From NCBI GenBank assembly GCA_007922225.1, contig ML679954.1:24511003-24575002 (forward strand): DNA of 64,000 nucleotides. The letters run 5' to 3'. The stretch comes from Emydura subglobosa (lineage: Eukaryota; Chordata; Testudines; Chelidae). Both the position numbers and the translations under genes were made by a program. Each line of letters begins with the position of its first letter. The first letter of the stretch is position 1. The notes under the pieces were generated by a model. It was given only the letters and a program-made list of their open reading frames with translations, was not told the origin of the DNA and searched no databases. Of this stretch, positions 46,791 to 58,330 are shown one piece after another.

Positions 46791-47035
46791 ATTTAAAAAT
46801 GTAGAACTAGAAGAGACATCATCAAGACGTCATCTAGCCAAGCCTCCTGTGCTGAGGCTAGACCAAGTATACCTAGACCATCCCTGATAAGTGTTTGTCT
46901 ATCCTATTTTTAAAAACCTGAAATAACAGGGATTACACAACCTCCTTTGATAACCTGTTCCAGAATTTAACTATCCTTATACTTAGAAAGATTTTCCTAA
47001 TATCTAACACAAATCTCCCTTGCAATTGTTAAGTC
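46791..47035 (-). mobile_element. CR1 LINE 3' end, antisense
   Basis: Complement of a CR1 3' end: atgtagaactagaagagac at the terminus, then gacgtcatctagccaagcc, gaccatccctgataagtg, cacaacctcctttgataacc and agattttcctaatatc. No coding part is left. Confidence 0.8.
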
Positions 47036-48300
47036 ATCTGGAAATGACAGACATTTTTTTCCTACACAGTACTTTATGAAGGCTTAATCCAGTTAAAAAA
47101 AATCAGTGCTTAAAATATGTCTAAATAATTCTTGGAAAATGTAATCTGAACCATTCAAAATGAATCCAAATTTTTGCTACAACTCCCACAATTCTTGCAG
47201 ATACTACAAGTTTCAAATTATGTTAATTTTACATCACATTTTCTTGTTTACACTAATGGGAACAGAAGACCACACATTTCCAATGTTGCTTGAACTCTCT
47301 CATTATTGCAGTTACTTCTCTTTGGCTGTTTAAGATCATTTATGAAATGTTGGATCAGAATATCAATGCCTCATTTTTAGGAATGGTTAGGAATCATTTG
47401 GTTGTACAGGAAAGTAGTTTGATCAATATTAATTGGTTTCCATGAAATTGTTTCCAGTGACAAATCTCTGAACTCTGTGGAATTATGACATTCATTTTCT
47501 CTTTGAAACATGTATCAAATAGAGTAATATTTATGATGGTAATACTGTCATTTTAGTTATTTTGGAGTCCAAGGTAAAGCTTTAGAGACACTTTAATGTC
47601 ACTAATACTGTAGTGGACCAGTTTCCGATGAGAGGCAGTCACTACGACATCTGTCTTTCTTATCTTGCCTACATATTCATCCATACTATTTTGCTATTTC
47701 ATGAATCTCTGGAGAATAGTATAAACTGAGATTTAATGAGCTGAAACCTGCTGTTTCAACTGATATTTTGACAAGCTGTTGGCCTGCTGTACCTTATTCA
47801 AAACTTTTTTTTTTTTTATCCTTCACAGAGAGTGGCTAAATTGGCAGCAGATTTTACATGCCAACTTAACATATTTTCCATTGCAGAGGTTCTCGAATAT
47901 GATATTGGTGATTTGCATAATTGAGAGAGTTTAGAGTACATGACAAAAAGATAGTCCTGTTTGTTTATCATATTTCCATGTATTTGCAGTTTCTCAGTAT
48001 GTCCCATGAGGTTAAAACATGAATGTAAGTCATAACCATAGTGCTGTACCATGTTTATTATGGGTAAATGTGCCTTTGCTAGGAATTTACTGCACGTTTT
48101 CATTTACAATATGTCTTGAAGGAGGAAATACCTGCCATGCACAGACCATTTTGTATTACTATAGCCATACTAACTTTGGCCACTCATTCACAAATAAGTA
48201 TTGTAGCAAAGTGCTTTTATGAAGACTTTAGTGATTATCCCCTGCCTACCTTCCCTTTAAAATAATTTAATTCAGTCTACCAGGAACAGTGGACTTCAAA
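47036..48300. other. Unique noncoding sequence
   Basis: No repeat that I can name except T13 near 47805. A strong splice-acceptor-like sequence (a T run, then atccttcacag) ends at 47829 and is followed by an open frame of about 31 codons to a stop near 47930; an alternative frame is also open. I do not call an exon on this evidence. The opposite strand is open for 95 codons over 47816-48103 with no motif. Confidence 0.3.
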
Positions 48301-48465
48301 AAAAAAAAATCATTGGTTTTATTATTAGAAAAGGAAAAAAGGCTCTGATACTTAACTGATTCTTGTAAAATATCAGACAGCATAATCTCAGGGTGGCTTG
48401 CAAACCTCAAGAACAAGGCTGTTGATAGTATAGTTTTATTTTAATAAAAACTGGGCCAAATTCAA

Positions 48466-48880
48466 TTTTGGTGCAATTCTTTGAACTCAGAGTTACACCA
48501 GAAATTAATTCGATCCAATGGGATATTGTTTCAAAACTTCTCTGTTATTTTTGCTTCTATTCCCTGATACATTTCATTGGCTTTTTGCAAACAGTTTTCC
48601 TTCTCCTGTCATTTATGGATGCTTCATCGTGACACATATCAGAGGTGGACTGGGAGAAATTTGTCCTCAGGCTTTGTAACTGAAGGTCTCAAGCATTTTC
48701 TATGCAGTAACAATGTAGGAATAGTGGAAAAGGAAAAGTTGCTATATTTATGCTTGGGACAGTAGTCAGATTCTTGTCGTGGTTACACTGGTGTAAAGCA
48801 CTAGAATGCCCTCTTTAATTCTGTTAAATTACTCTAGTTTCACTGGTTTTACTGAGATCACAATCTGGCTCAATGGCTAG
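48466..48880. repeat. Foldback repeat pieces (two)
   Basis: At 48466-48520: ttggtgcaattctttgaact and gagttacaccagaaatt. At 48775-48880: ggttacactggtgtaaagc, with tagtttcactggttttactg as the mirrored arm. Both resemble the Chompy-like family with TTTACACC-type arms. Confidence 0.4.
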
Positions 48881-48889
48881 TTGCCAGAC

Positions 48890-50772
48890 TTTTTGTCAAC
48901 TAGTAACACAAGTATGTAGGGACAAAATTAGAAAGGCCAAGGCATAAAACGAGATTAAACTAGCTAGAGATGTAAAGGCTAACAAGAAAAAATTCTACAA
49001 ATACATTAGAATAAATTCATTAGAAGCAAGAGGAAAACCAGGGTAGGCCCATTACATAATGGTGGAAGGGAGGAAGCAGAGGCAATAACAGAAAACGTCG
49101 AAATGGCAGAAGTGCTAAATGACTTTTTTTGTTTGTTTTCACCAAAAATTTTAGTAACAATTGGACAACTAACTTTATGTCAGTGAAAATGAGGTAGGAT
49201 TGGAGGCTAACATAGGGAATGAACAAGTTAAAAATGATTTAGGCAAGTTAGATGTCTTCAAGTCACCAAGGCCTGATGAAATACATCCTAGAATAATCAA
49301 GGAGCTGACTGAGGAGATATCTGAGCAATCAGTGATTATCTTAAAAAAGTCATGGAAGAGGGGAGAGATTCCAGAGGACTGGAAAAAAGCAAATATAGTG
49401 CCAATCTATATAAAGAGGAATAAAGACAAACCAGGAAATTACAGACGAGTCATCTTAACTTCATTACCTGGAAAGATAATGGAGCAAATAATTAAGCAAT
49501 CAGTTTGCAAACACCTAGAAGATAATAAGGTGATAAGTAACAGTCAGCATAGATTTGTCAAGAACAAATCATGTCAGACCAACCTAACAGATTTCTTTGA
49601 CAGGGTAACAAATCTTGAGGATTTGGGGGGAGGAATGGTAGATGTGGTGTATCTTGACTTTAGTAATGTTTTTGATACTATCTTTCATGATCTTCTCATA
49701 AACAAACCAGGGAAATACAACCTAGATGGAGCTATTATAAGGTGCGTGAATAACAGGTTGGAAAATTGTTCCGAGAGAGTAGTTATCAATGGCTCACTGT
49801 CAAGCTGGAAGGGCATATCGAGTGGGGTCCACAGGGATAAGTTTTGAGTCTGGTTCTGTTCAATATCTTCATCAATGATTTAGATAATGGCATACATAGT
49901 ATACTTATAATGTTTACAGATGATAACTTGGGAGGGATTGCAAGTGCTTTGGAAAACAGAATTAAAATTCAAAATGATTTGGACAAACTGGAGAAATGGT
50001 CTGAAGCAAATAGGATGAAATTCAATAAGGAAAAATGCAAAGTACTCCACTTCAGATGGAACAATCAACTGCATGCATACAAAATGGGGAATGACAGACT
50101 AGAAAGGAGTATCTAGGCAAGAGTGAAAAGGGATCTGAAAGTTGTAGTGGATCAGAAGTTAACTATAAGCCAAGAGTGTAACACTTTTACAAAAAAAGCA
50201 AACATCATTCTGGGATGTATTGGCAGGAGTGCTGTAAGCAAGACATGAGAAATAATTCTTCTGCTCTGTTTTGCCTATGTATCCAGTTCTGGGCACCACA
50301 TTTCAGGAAAGATGTGGACAAACTGGAGAAAAAGCCATGAAGAGCAACAAAAATTATTAAAGTTCTAGAAAACATGATCTATGAAGGAAGATTGAAAAAA
50401 CTGGGTTTCTTTAATCTGGAGAAGATTGAGAGGAGACATGATAATAGTTTTCAAGTACGTAAAAGGTTGCTATAAGGAGAAGGGAGTAAAATTGTTCTCC
50501 TGTCTCGGAGGATGGGACAAGAAACAATGGGAATAAATTGCAGCAAGGGCAGTTTAGGTTGGACATCAGGAATAGCTTCCTGTCACAGTAGTTAAGCTCC
50601 AGAATAAATTGACTAGGGAGATTGTGGAATCTCTGTCATTGGAGATTTTTAAGAGCACTTTAGAAAAACACCTGTCAGGGATTGTCTAGATAATACTTAG
50701 TCCTGCTTTGATGACAGAGCACTGGACTAGAAGACCTCTTGAGGTCACCTTCCAGTCCAACACTTCTATGAA
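48890..50772 (+). mobile_element. CR1 LINE, best preserved copy (1.9 kb)
   Basis: Starts in the linker between endonuclease and RT (gacaaaattagaaaggccaa, then gctaacaagaaaaaattcta), runs through the whole RT and C-terminal region, and ends in a 3' UTR with cacctgtcagggattgtc, gaggtcaccttccagtcc and the terminal cacttctatgaa. The 5' part with the endonuclease is missing, as in most CR1 insertions. A second CR1 tail begins at the next base pairs. Confidence 0.9.
49200..50116 (+). pseudogene. CR1 ORF2 reverse transcriptase
   Basis: A 215-codon open block (49200-49847) holds the N-terminal half of the RT: KSPRPDEIHPRIIKEL, ILKKSWKRGEIPEDWKKANI, the NYRRVILTSLPGKIMEQII block, SNSQHRFVKNKSCQTNLTDF, and motif A as YLDFSNVFDT near residues 151-160, keeping the catalytic Asp. 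Near 49844 a frameshift replaces the expected SGVPQGS-type motif with SGVHRDKF and a stop. The next frame (49844-50116) continues with VLFNIFINDLDNGI and motif C, where FADD has become FTDD but keeps both Asp. There is no endonuclease domain. Beyond 50116 the C-terminal region is scattered over several frames. It is dead, but younger-looking than the copy at 7.5-8.4 kb. Confidence 0.85.
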
Positions 50773-50968
50773 GTATAGGTCCATCAATGGCTAATGGCCA
50801 GGATGGGCAGGGATTGCTGTTTGCCAGAAACTGGGAATGGGCAATGGGATGGATCACTTGATGATTACCTCTTCTGTTCATTCCCTCTGAAGCACCTAAC
50901 ATTGGTCAGAAGACAGAATACTGGGCTAGACGGACCACTGATCTGAACCAGTATGGCTGTTCTTATGA
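50773..50968 (+). mobile_element. Second CR1 3' tail fused to the first
   Basis: tataggtccatcaatggcta, gggatggatcacttgatg, then actgggctagacggaccac and the terminal ctgttcttatgaactctta. This is the 3' UTR type of the CR1 at 21.9 kb, a different type from the one it abuts. It was inserted at, or recombined onto, the very end of the older copy. Confidence 0.85.
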
Positions 50969-51195
50969 ACTCTTAGTGCCTTTGAATAAAGAAGGTGCAT
51001 TCCCTTGTCGGTTGTATGGTTAGGCTGGATGTTGCAACAGCAGGGAATACAATGCTAACCCCCTTTTATTCTAATAAATAAGCTATTTTGAAACCAGCAT
51101 AATTTTTCAGTAAAAGCAGCTCACTATCTAGGCAGAAAAAGGTCAAAACTAAGAGCTAGTTTCCTACTTCCTTTTGCATTATAATTCTGTTCCTT

Positions 51196-51271
51196 CATAT
51201 ATAATATATAATATAATATAATAATAATATAATAATAATATAATATATATACATACTATATATATATAACT
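51196..51271. repeat. AT-rich microsatellite
   Basis: Irregular (TA)n, (TAA)n and (TATAA)n units over about 75 bp. No other content. Confidence 0.9.
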
Positions 51272-51396
51272 ACTTTTGCTGATATTGTCTGAGTAAACAG
51301 GCTGGGAGTTCAGGGTTAGTTTGTAGGTTCCAATAAAACTTATAAGGATTTTTGAAATATTCCAGGTGTTTAGTTGGATCTTTTTATGAGAAGAAG

Positions 51397-51640
51397 GATG
51401 AGTATGGTGGTTAGGACACTAGCCTGGGTTCAGTTCTTTGCCTGAAACTTTCTGTATGACCCTGGAAAAATCACTTAGTCTCTCTGTGCCCCAAGTTGCC
51501 ACCTGTAAAATAGGGATGATAGTACATCCCTCCCTCACAGGGGTTTTGAAAGGATAAATACATAAAAGATTATGAGCCACTCATAGAACTATAATGAGAG
51601 CTATGTAAGTATGATAGATAGACAAACCTATATACAAATG
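51397..51640 (+). mobile_element. MIR/CORE-SINE
   Basis: Head gagtatggtggttaggacac and gcctgggttcagttctttgc, core tctgtatgaccctgg and aatcacttagtctctctgtg, then cacctgtaaaatagggatga and ccctccctcacaggggtt. Full-length in layout, with the tail ending near agagctatgtaag. Confidence 0.85.
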
Positions 51641-52249
51641 CTCTGTACATGTTAGGATTCAGCAGTCTTTTCAGGAAGCAAATGACTACATTTTTTTATT
51701 AAGCATAAAGGGCCTGTACAATTTTATTAAAAGGGACCAACAGATTTGCATTCTGCAGCATATCTATTGACAAAAGCATTATACGTACTAATTGTTTGGG
51801 TTGGAGCAACAGGGGAAGATCGGAGACTGAGGCACTTTATGGGCAAGTTTCTGCACTTATCTGTATTCTAGACCTGCCTTTAAAAACACTCATCCAATAT
51901 CAGAAGAAACCATTAGATGTAATATGAACTTGAACTTAAACACTAATTGAGAGATCAGTTTTATTCTACTTTCTCAAGCAACCAACAGGAATGATAACTC
52001 CCTTGTTAGTTTTCCTATTCATGTAGCAGTGTCTGCAGATTGCAAAAAACAAATTACTCAGTCCTCAAATTGTGAGCTCTAGGACTGTTGACCTACATTG
52101 ATACCACTGCAATTATGATTAAAAGTAGACGGAAATATACAGCATACAAGAATTCCAATACTTGGATTATTTCAGAAAGAGTGGCAGGATTTTAAGTATC
52201 TTCGGCATCCGTATTCACGTTCTAGCATCCATGTTTAGCTTCAAAGCAG
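51641..52249. other. Noncoding stretch
   Basis: About 600 bp with no gene or repeat recognised. Confidence 0.4.
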
Positions 52250-52490
52250 TGGTGCCTGCCACCATACACACATTACACATAGTGCATACCATAGGCAGGG
52301 GGTGCTGCCAAGGGGAGGGATAGGAAAGAAGGGCATTTTGCTGTGGGCCCCCCATTTGAGAGGGCCCCCCAAAGCAAGTGATGTTGCAACCTGGCACACG
52401 GGGCCACAGCACCACTCACTGAAATTTGGCCCAGTGGCCCCTCATTCATGACAGAGGGTGACGCTGCAACCCCTAGAATGAGAGTGGTTC
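52250..52490. repeat. GC-rich interspersed repeat, unclassified
   Basis: A sharply GC-rich island with the palindromic gggccccccatttgagaggg and gccacagcaccactcactg. It resembles other GC-rich repeat interiors in this window, but I cannot name it. Minus-strand frames of 66 and 109 codons cross it and are artefacts of composition. Confidence 0.4.
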
Positions 52491-54279
52491 TGTGTGCATA
52501 CCATGTGGAAAAATTACTATGAAATCGGAGGTGTGTTCCACTTAAATAATGGATGGCATAATATGGCTGATGGAAAAGATATTGAAGTGTGGTCTCTGAC
52601 AATTACATTAACATTTAATAATTAAAAATTAATAACTTAAAGAAGCAGAATCAAAACACTGTATTTGGCTTTAATTGATGGACCAATCAGGTTAATCTGT
52701 AAACATTTGAATAATTGTTTTTTTTTAAATGAAGATCAACTAGTATATTTATCTTTTACTTAACCAAATAACTTATTAGGTTCTCTGAGTTATATTCCAT
52801 TGAAAATATTTCCCTACAAGCAATTTATTTTTGAAATATAATGACATTTAATTTCTCTGTAGTGCACTTTTAAGCAGAAACTAGACATTGGCTTTTGGTC
52901 TGGAAAGCCTGTGACTGCCAGAAACATTCACAGATTTGGTTTTCTCAACCGACAAACCACTCAGCAGTAAGTCTGACTGGACACTGGAATTGCATTTGCA
53001 GGTGTTTACCACAGATTGGGAATTTAATTTAAAATTAGTTTGTCCATGCATAGTGTTCTTGGACAAAATCAAGAGACCAAAAATTGAAAGCATGAATACT
53101 ACAGTGGGGTTTTTTTTTTTTAACTAATATACCTCAAAGCTGGATTAACTCCGCTACTTTAAAATCTGGGTCTTTTCTAGATTGCCTGTATCAGGTTGAC
53201 AAAAGCCTCAGTAACTTTTAAATAGGTTTAGGTCAAGACTTCATCGTTGCCACTGTAATATATTCTCTCACCTCCCCAATGCAGTCACTGTAACTTAAGT
53301 ATTTTTTCCTTTGTTTGCCTTTGAATTCTTACAAGCTAAATGTTGTACCAGCTTGCCAAAGAAAACAAAAATAATAATAAAATAACTTTCCTACATCAAA
53401 TTTGCTTCCTATATCAAAATCACTTTAAAACAGACTCCATGGTAAAATCCATGCAACAGCAAAGAGAACACATAACATTCCACTTGACTCCTAGGTCCTG
53501 CACTGTAACCTCCCTCTGTGGCATCTGCCATAGAAAGCTGAAGACTAACCTTTCTGCAAGGGGAGGTAGGGCTGAGAGAGAAAATATGACCTCATTCATG
53601 TTTACTAATGCATAACAGGACGAAAAAACATGCCAGAATATAGTCCAGTTAATCTGTATAAAAGAATATGGTTACTGTTTTGTTCCATGAAAATAAATAG
53701 TTTATATTATTTAATAAGTTATATAGGGCACGACTCTGAGACTTGGGTCCAGCCCAGATAGGGTGATAGAGTTAACTGTCACTTGGAGGAGGGGAAAAAA
53801 AGGAAAATCTCCAAACATCTCACTCTAATTAACCAATCCTCTCAGATGCTGCTGAAAGTGGAAGGGGTCTGGGCCAATATAAATCAGTGCCAGTCCATTC
53901 TGGTGGGAGGAGAAATGAGGTAACTCTTAGGAAGACTGAAGGAGTGCCATGGGAAAAACAGTCCTGAAAGGAACAGGAATAAGATACTGTGTTTTGGGAG
54001 TGTGGGGCACCAACTAGGGCCTGCCTCCATAGCAAATTTGGGACTTGCCTGAGAGGTAAGAGAATTTATAGGGGAAATGGGACTAAATACTTTGTGTGTG
54101 GATGATACACCCTTTTTACATACACTTACTTTCTCTCTGGCTACCTTTTTCTCCCCAGCCCTATTGTTTCTGAGATGGTTAGTCATCCTGGCCCACTAGA
54201 CAATAGTTTGGTGAGAAGGAGGTAGTGTGGAGCCATACAACACATGAGAGTTCAGAGAAGGATTGAGAGGAACTTTCTA
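52491..54279. other. Noncoding stretch
   Basis: About 1.8 kb without a gene. T12 at about 53108-53120. Positions 53720-54060 may be an unnamed repeat (aatataaatcagtgccagtc, then tggggcaccaactaggg), but the family is unclear. Confidence 0.35.
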
Positions 54280-54372
54280 AAGTGCCTTCATGACTTAAGA
54301 AAACAAGTCACAACCACATTGACTTTCAATGCGACTTCTAAGTCGCTTAGGTGCTTTTCAAAATCCTACTTA
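54280..54372. repeat. Foldback repeat
   Basis: aaagtgccttcatgacttaa mirrors taagtcgcttaggtgctttt around cattgactttcaatg, itself a small palindrome. Same family as 44770-44865. Confidence 0.55.
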
Positions 54373-56757
54373 CCGAGTCTCCACAAGATTTTAGTGCATT
54401 GGGAGAAGGGAAGAGTAAACTTGTTTGCCTGCATGTGGTCAGTCTATTCTAAGCCCAGTACATGACTGGACAGGGAAGCCCTGCACTGTCTACCCTCTTT
54501 GAAGGAACATGTAGCCAGATGTGTTGGTGCCACGATTGTCTGTGTACGTGGCAGGAAAAGCTCCCTGTGCCATTGTCATCTCACCTCATTTACACAAGGA
54601 CTGGCATCCACTAGCCCATAGTAAAAACTCAAATTTCTTCTACTCTGTGTAGCTTCTCTTCATTTTCTGAAGCAATTTTTTCATATTTATTTAAAAACTG
54701 ATCTACAGATGACTTCACCATGGTCCAATAGACTCAGGATTAGTTTGAATAAAATGTTAAAACAATAAAATCATCCATAAAGTAATAATACTTGCAATCT
54801 TTCAACAAAATTATAGATGCAACCATATAAGATTACTTCTCTGTGACCAGAATGAGCTAATTATCCGGTATGCAAATACACTGCAAATTTGTTGGACTCT
54901 GTGATGGGAAAAACATAGTAGCACTTGTCACTTATTTTACTCTTATGCCAGAGAATCAAAATGAAATTATTTTAAAACTGTTATTTATGCCTGACTATTA
55001 TCAGCTCTACATATATTACAGTATGCAGGTAGCAGTCATGTGCATAATCTTTTTATAGAAATTATGGAAAGTGTAGTATGATTTCACCTTCTGAAACTCC
55101 AGACAGTTGAATGAAATAGCCTCATGTCCCTTCTGAGTAAGCTGATGTTCATTTCAGTTAGCTGTACAAGAGATTACTTCATGAATGTAGCAAACAAAGA
55201 TTGCCGTGAGGAGTTGTGGGCTAAAATATCTAGAGAGAGAGAAGAAGGATTTATAGTTTCATGAAAAATCTGTTTCTAAACTACTATGAGAAAACAAAGT
55301 AATTCACAGGCAAACATCTATCTTTCAAACACACCCACAAACAATACAAAATACATTAGTCACTTTGAAAGTGTATATAGTGCCTCTTTTCCCCCTACAT
55401 TAGGAAGAACATATTTGATAGCGTTGCTCTTCTTGAGCAGGGCTAGTACTATCTAGTAATGAACGCTATTGCTGCACAAACACTTCTGAGTTCAATAAAC
55501 ATTCTGAGCCACAGCAGAGGCCAGACACTATCTGCTGATTTGGGAAGGTGACATTGCATCTGCTCACATGCGTTTGGGAAATTTTCTTCACACTTTAAAG
55601 GGTAGAAACATAGCCTTTTTAAAAAACGTAGGAAAATTCACATTCTGCAAAAGCTGATGACACTTGCCCAGAAAGATTCCTACTCACCAGAATAAAAGCA
55701 GATTGGAACATCTCATTAGCCCCATCATTTTTATCTAAAAATATATTACACTTGTTAATACCAGTTCAAAATTGGGAGTATTAGTATTAGTGTCGTGCTG
55801 GTGGAGCCTTTTCTATTCTAGAGCTCCTGTTGTTGCTCTCAATGGTGGAACTCAATAGGATATTTAAGGGTAAAAGTCTAGCCACCGAAGCAACAAAGAT
55901 CAGATGAAAAAAAATATTCAGAGGTTCCCAAGCGGAAGTGTTTGAGTATGAATCCCAATCTAGACTTTCCCAAAATTTGGGCATGTTAAGATCCAGAATT
56001 CTGGCTTGGAACCATCTGTGTAAAATATGAAGACAACAAGACCTTTTCCACCACATTTACCAATAATAAATATCAGTTTTGTAGAGAGGGGATGAATTTT
56101 TGTATTCAGCTTAAGTGTCTTGGGACACGTATATCCAAAATGGATTTTTTTGCATGACATTGATGGTGACTTAGCAATATTATAATAAAAATGAACAGAT
56201 CTGAGCTTTAGCGATCTCTCAACTTTTATTTTTCATTTCCTGCTTGCAGTTATTTTAAGCAGTGAGGTTTCAATAAAAACTCCAGCAGAGTGAAAATTTT
56301 CTTATAGTGGTGAGGTCTTAGTGTCATTTTCTGTGCAATTATTAATGAAAAAATAAGGATTGTCTAAAAAAGTCAATATCTTATTCAATGACTTTACACA
56401 GGGGTAAAGTTTCACTAAAACTTGCACTTTAGACTACAACTTTTACAATATATTAAACTGATTTTATCTAGGTAACAAGTGTGCTTGATGTCATCAGTGG
56501 AAACACTGAATAACCAAGGATATTTGAATTTTGGATTTTCCTGTTGATGCTATTGCTACTTTTTAATGGGTATCCAATGACTTTTGAGTGCCTTTCATGT
56601 GTTACGTTCTTTGTTTATGAAGATTTGCTTTAAATTTTCATATTATTCTGCATATTAATGTACTCTAGAACAGTAGACATAGGTCTTTGAAAGGTTTTCT
56701 TTCAAACGGCCCTTGAAGATCTGCTATAGACTAAGCAATCCAAGGCCTCAGTTCAGC
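54373..56757. other. Noncoding stretch
   Basis: About 2.4 kb with no gene or named repeat. The frames at 54870-55058 and 55787-56160 have no motif. Confidence 0.4.
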
Positions 56758-56860
56758 ATCTTAGTTAAGCACGTGTGTAACATTAAGACCATTAAGACCA
56801 TTAAAACTAAAAGTCCTATTTAAAACTTAATGTTAGTCATGTGCTTATTTTGCTAATTGA
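56758..56860. repeat. Foldback repeat
   Basis: ttagttaagcacgtgtgtaa plus cattaag on the left pairs with cttaatgttagtcatgtgct and tattttgctaa on the right. Between them is a small tandem of gaccattaa (56787-56805). Confidence 0.5.
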
Positions 56861-57759
56861 AACCTAAGTGCCCTGCTACTTCTGTAAGGAAAGTCAGGAA
56901 TATTAGAATGTTAAAAAATCATTTTTAAAGCAGAATGTATATGCATCCCAGTATTTTTAAGGTCAACATTTGTTCTGATGAGGGATGTTCTATAATTGCA
57001 AGACTGCCTCTGATGTTTCACTTTATATCAAGTACCTATCACTATGATTGTATCATCTGATGAACCCCCTCCGGAGTACCTAATTTGCTATGGTAAATGA
57101 TCATTAGCCTTAATTGAACCCATTTTACCTACCTTAAATGTCATGAGTGATGAATTATAGTGGCAATGTGGGGTGTTGGAGTATACGATATAAACAGGAT
57201 CCCTCATTGGATTTGTATAGCCTTTTTGGAGTTCTTCAGATGAGAGGTGCTATGGCAGTGCAAAGTAATAGCCGCGTTTCCACATTGCCTTTGTCTTCTC
57301 ATCTTTCCACATTTCTCTAATTTTCCCCTCATCTGTCAGTTTCTCATTTTACAAAACCATGAGATGTCTGTGTATACTACATAAGCAAGCTAACTAAAGC
57401 ACTACTATAAATACACTGTGAAGAAGCATTTACTAACACTGAAACAAACACACACTGAAGCCTTCGAACAAAGTAACTGGAAAGCATAAAGTTTTTAAAA
57501 CCCAGCTACTTACAGATTAATTGCCAACGGCAATAAATTACACATAAAGAAAAGGGGTAAAATGAGGATATACAAAAATCTTTTGAATTTTTTATAGCAT
57601 GTATGAAAGAGATTTCCTATAAACCAGATTGAAAGTGACAAAAACATGAATATGTAACTGGAGTCAGATTTAACCATTCAAGATCAACAGATTATGTTTC
57701 CTTATTTTAGAAAGCCTAGGAGCACTGATGCCTAATGTAAAAGGTCTAAATTGGAAAAA
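56861..57759. other. AT-rich noncoding stretch
   Basis: About 900 bp with no gene recognised. Confidence 0.4.
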
Positions 57760-58330
57760 AAAATAAGTGTGGATTGTTGACAAACCTAACGAAGGCAAAA
57801 TTGAAATATCCCATAACTGATCCTATTGGGAGGAAAGTAAAAGATGCAGCATTTGCAGATATATATTCAGGGATGCTAGTTAAATGATTAAAAGTTATAG
57901 GAAGTAAATCACAGGAAAAAACAGGGTAGCGAACATTTGGTAAATCTAAGATAGCATTCATGTCTCAATTTTGTGTCCCAGCAGTTATCTATGGAGCAAA
58001 GGGCTGGCTGCCTACAAAGATAATTGAACAGAAGCTATCAAATGCACAAAGAAACATGAATGCTCTATGTCCAGTATTTCAAGGGGAGACAAGATAAAAG
58101 TATTTATAAAATCAAAATGAATTACAGATGTTGAGATTATAAAAACTAACTGACATTGGGTAAAATATCAGACTAGAAAACCAGACTCTTAGCAGATAAT
58201 GATGACTGTTATTCAGTGAATAGGCTTTTTGAGGAGGGTCTGGAAGAGAAAAATACGAGAATGCTAAAGAGAGGGAGGATGTTCAGGACATGAATGCTCA
58301 TACCATTGTGTAATAGATTATGAATATTGC
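57760..58330 (+). pseudogene. Non-LTR retrotransposon RT C-terminus, RTE-like
   Basis: One frame reads FMSQFCVPAVIYGAKGW, then LPTKIIEQKLSNAQRNMNAL before stops. The order VxPAxxYGAExW, LTxxLExKLxxAQRxM is the C-terminal block of many RTE-type (and some related) LINE polymerases. Farther on, KLTDIG and DDCYSVNRLFEEGLEEKN fit the decayed 'KLKWxWAGHxxR ... DxRW' continuation poorly. Several stops follow. It differs from all CR1 copies here. Clade assignment is tentative. Confidence 0.45.

Noticed and set aside
47829..47930. Coding exon after a good splice acceptor
   Set aside because: Two frames are open, there is no protein similarity and no convincing donor. Kept only as a finding, not as a gene.
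51196..51271. AT-rich tract as a replication origin or matrix attachment site
   Set aside because: Composition alone is not evidence; it is best described as a microsatellite.
53720..54060. Possible LTR or promoter (a TATA-like aatataaat near 53877)
   Set aside because: No terminal repeats, no downstream gene and no family that I can name with confidence.
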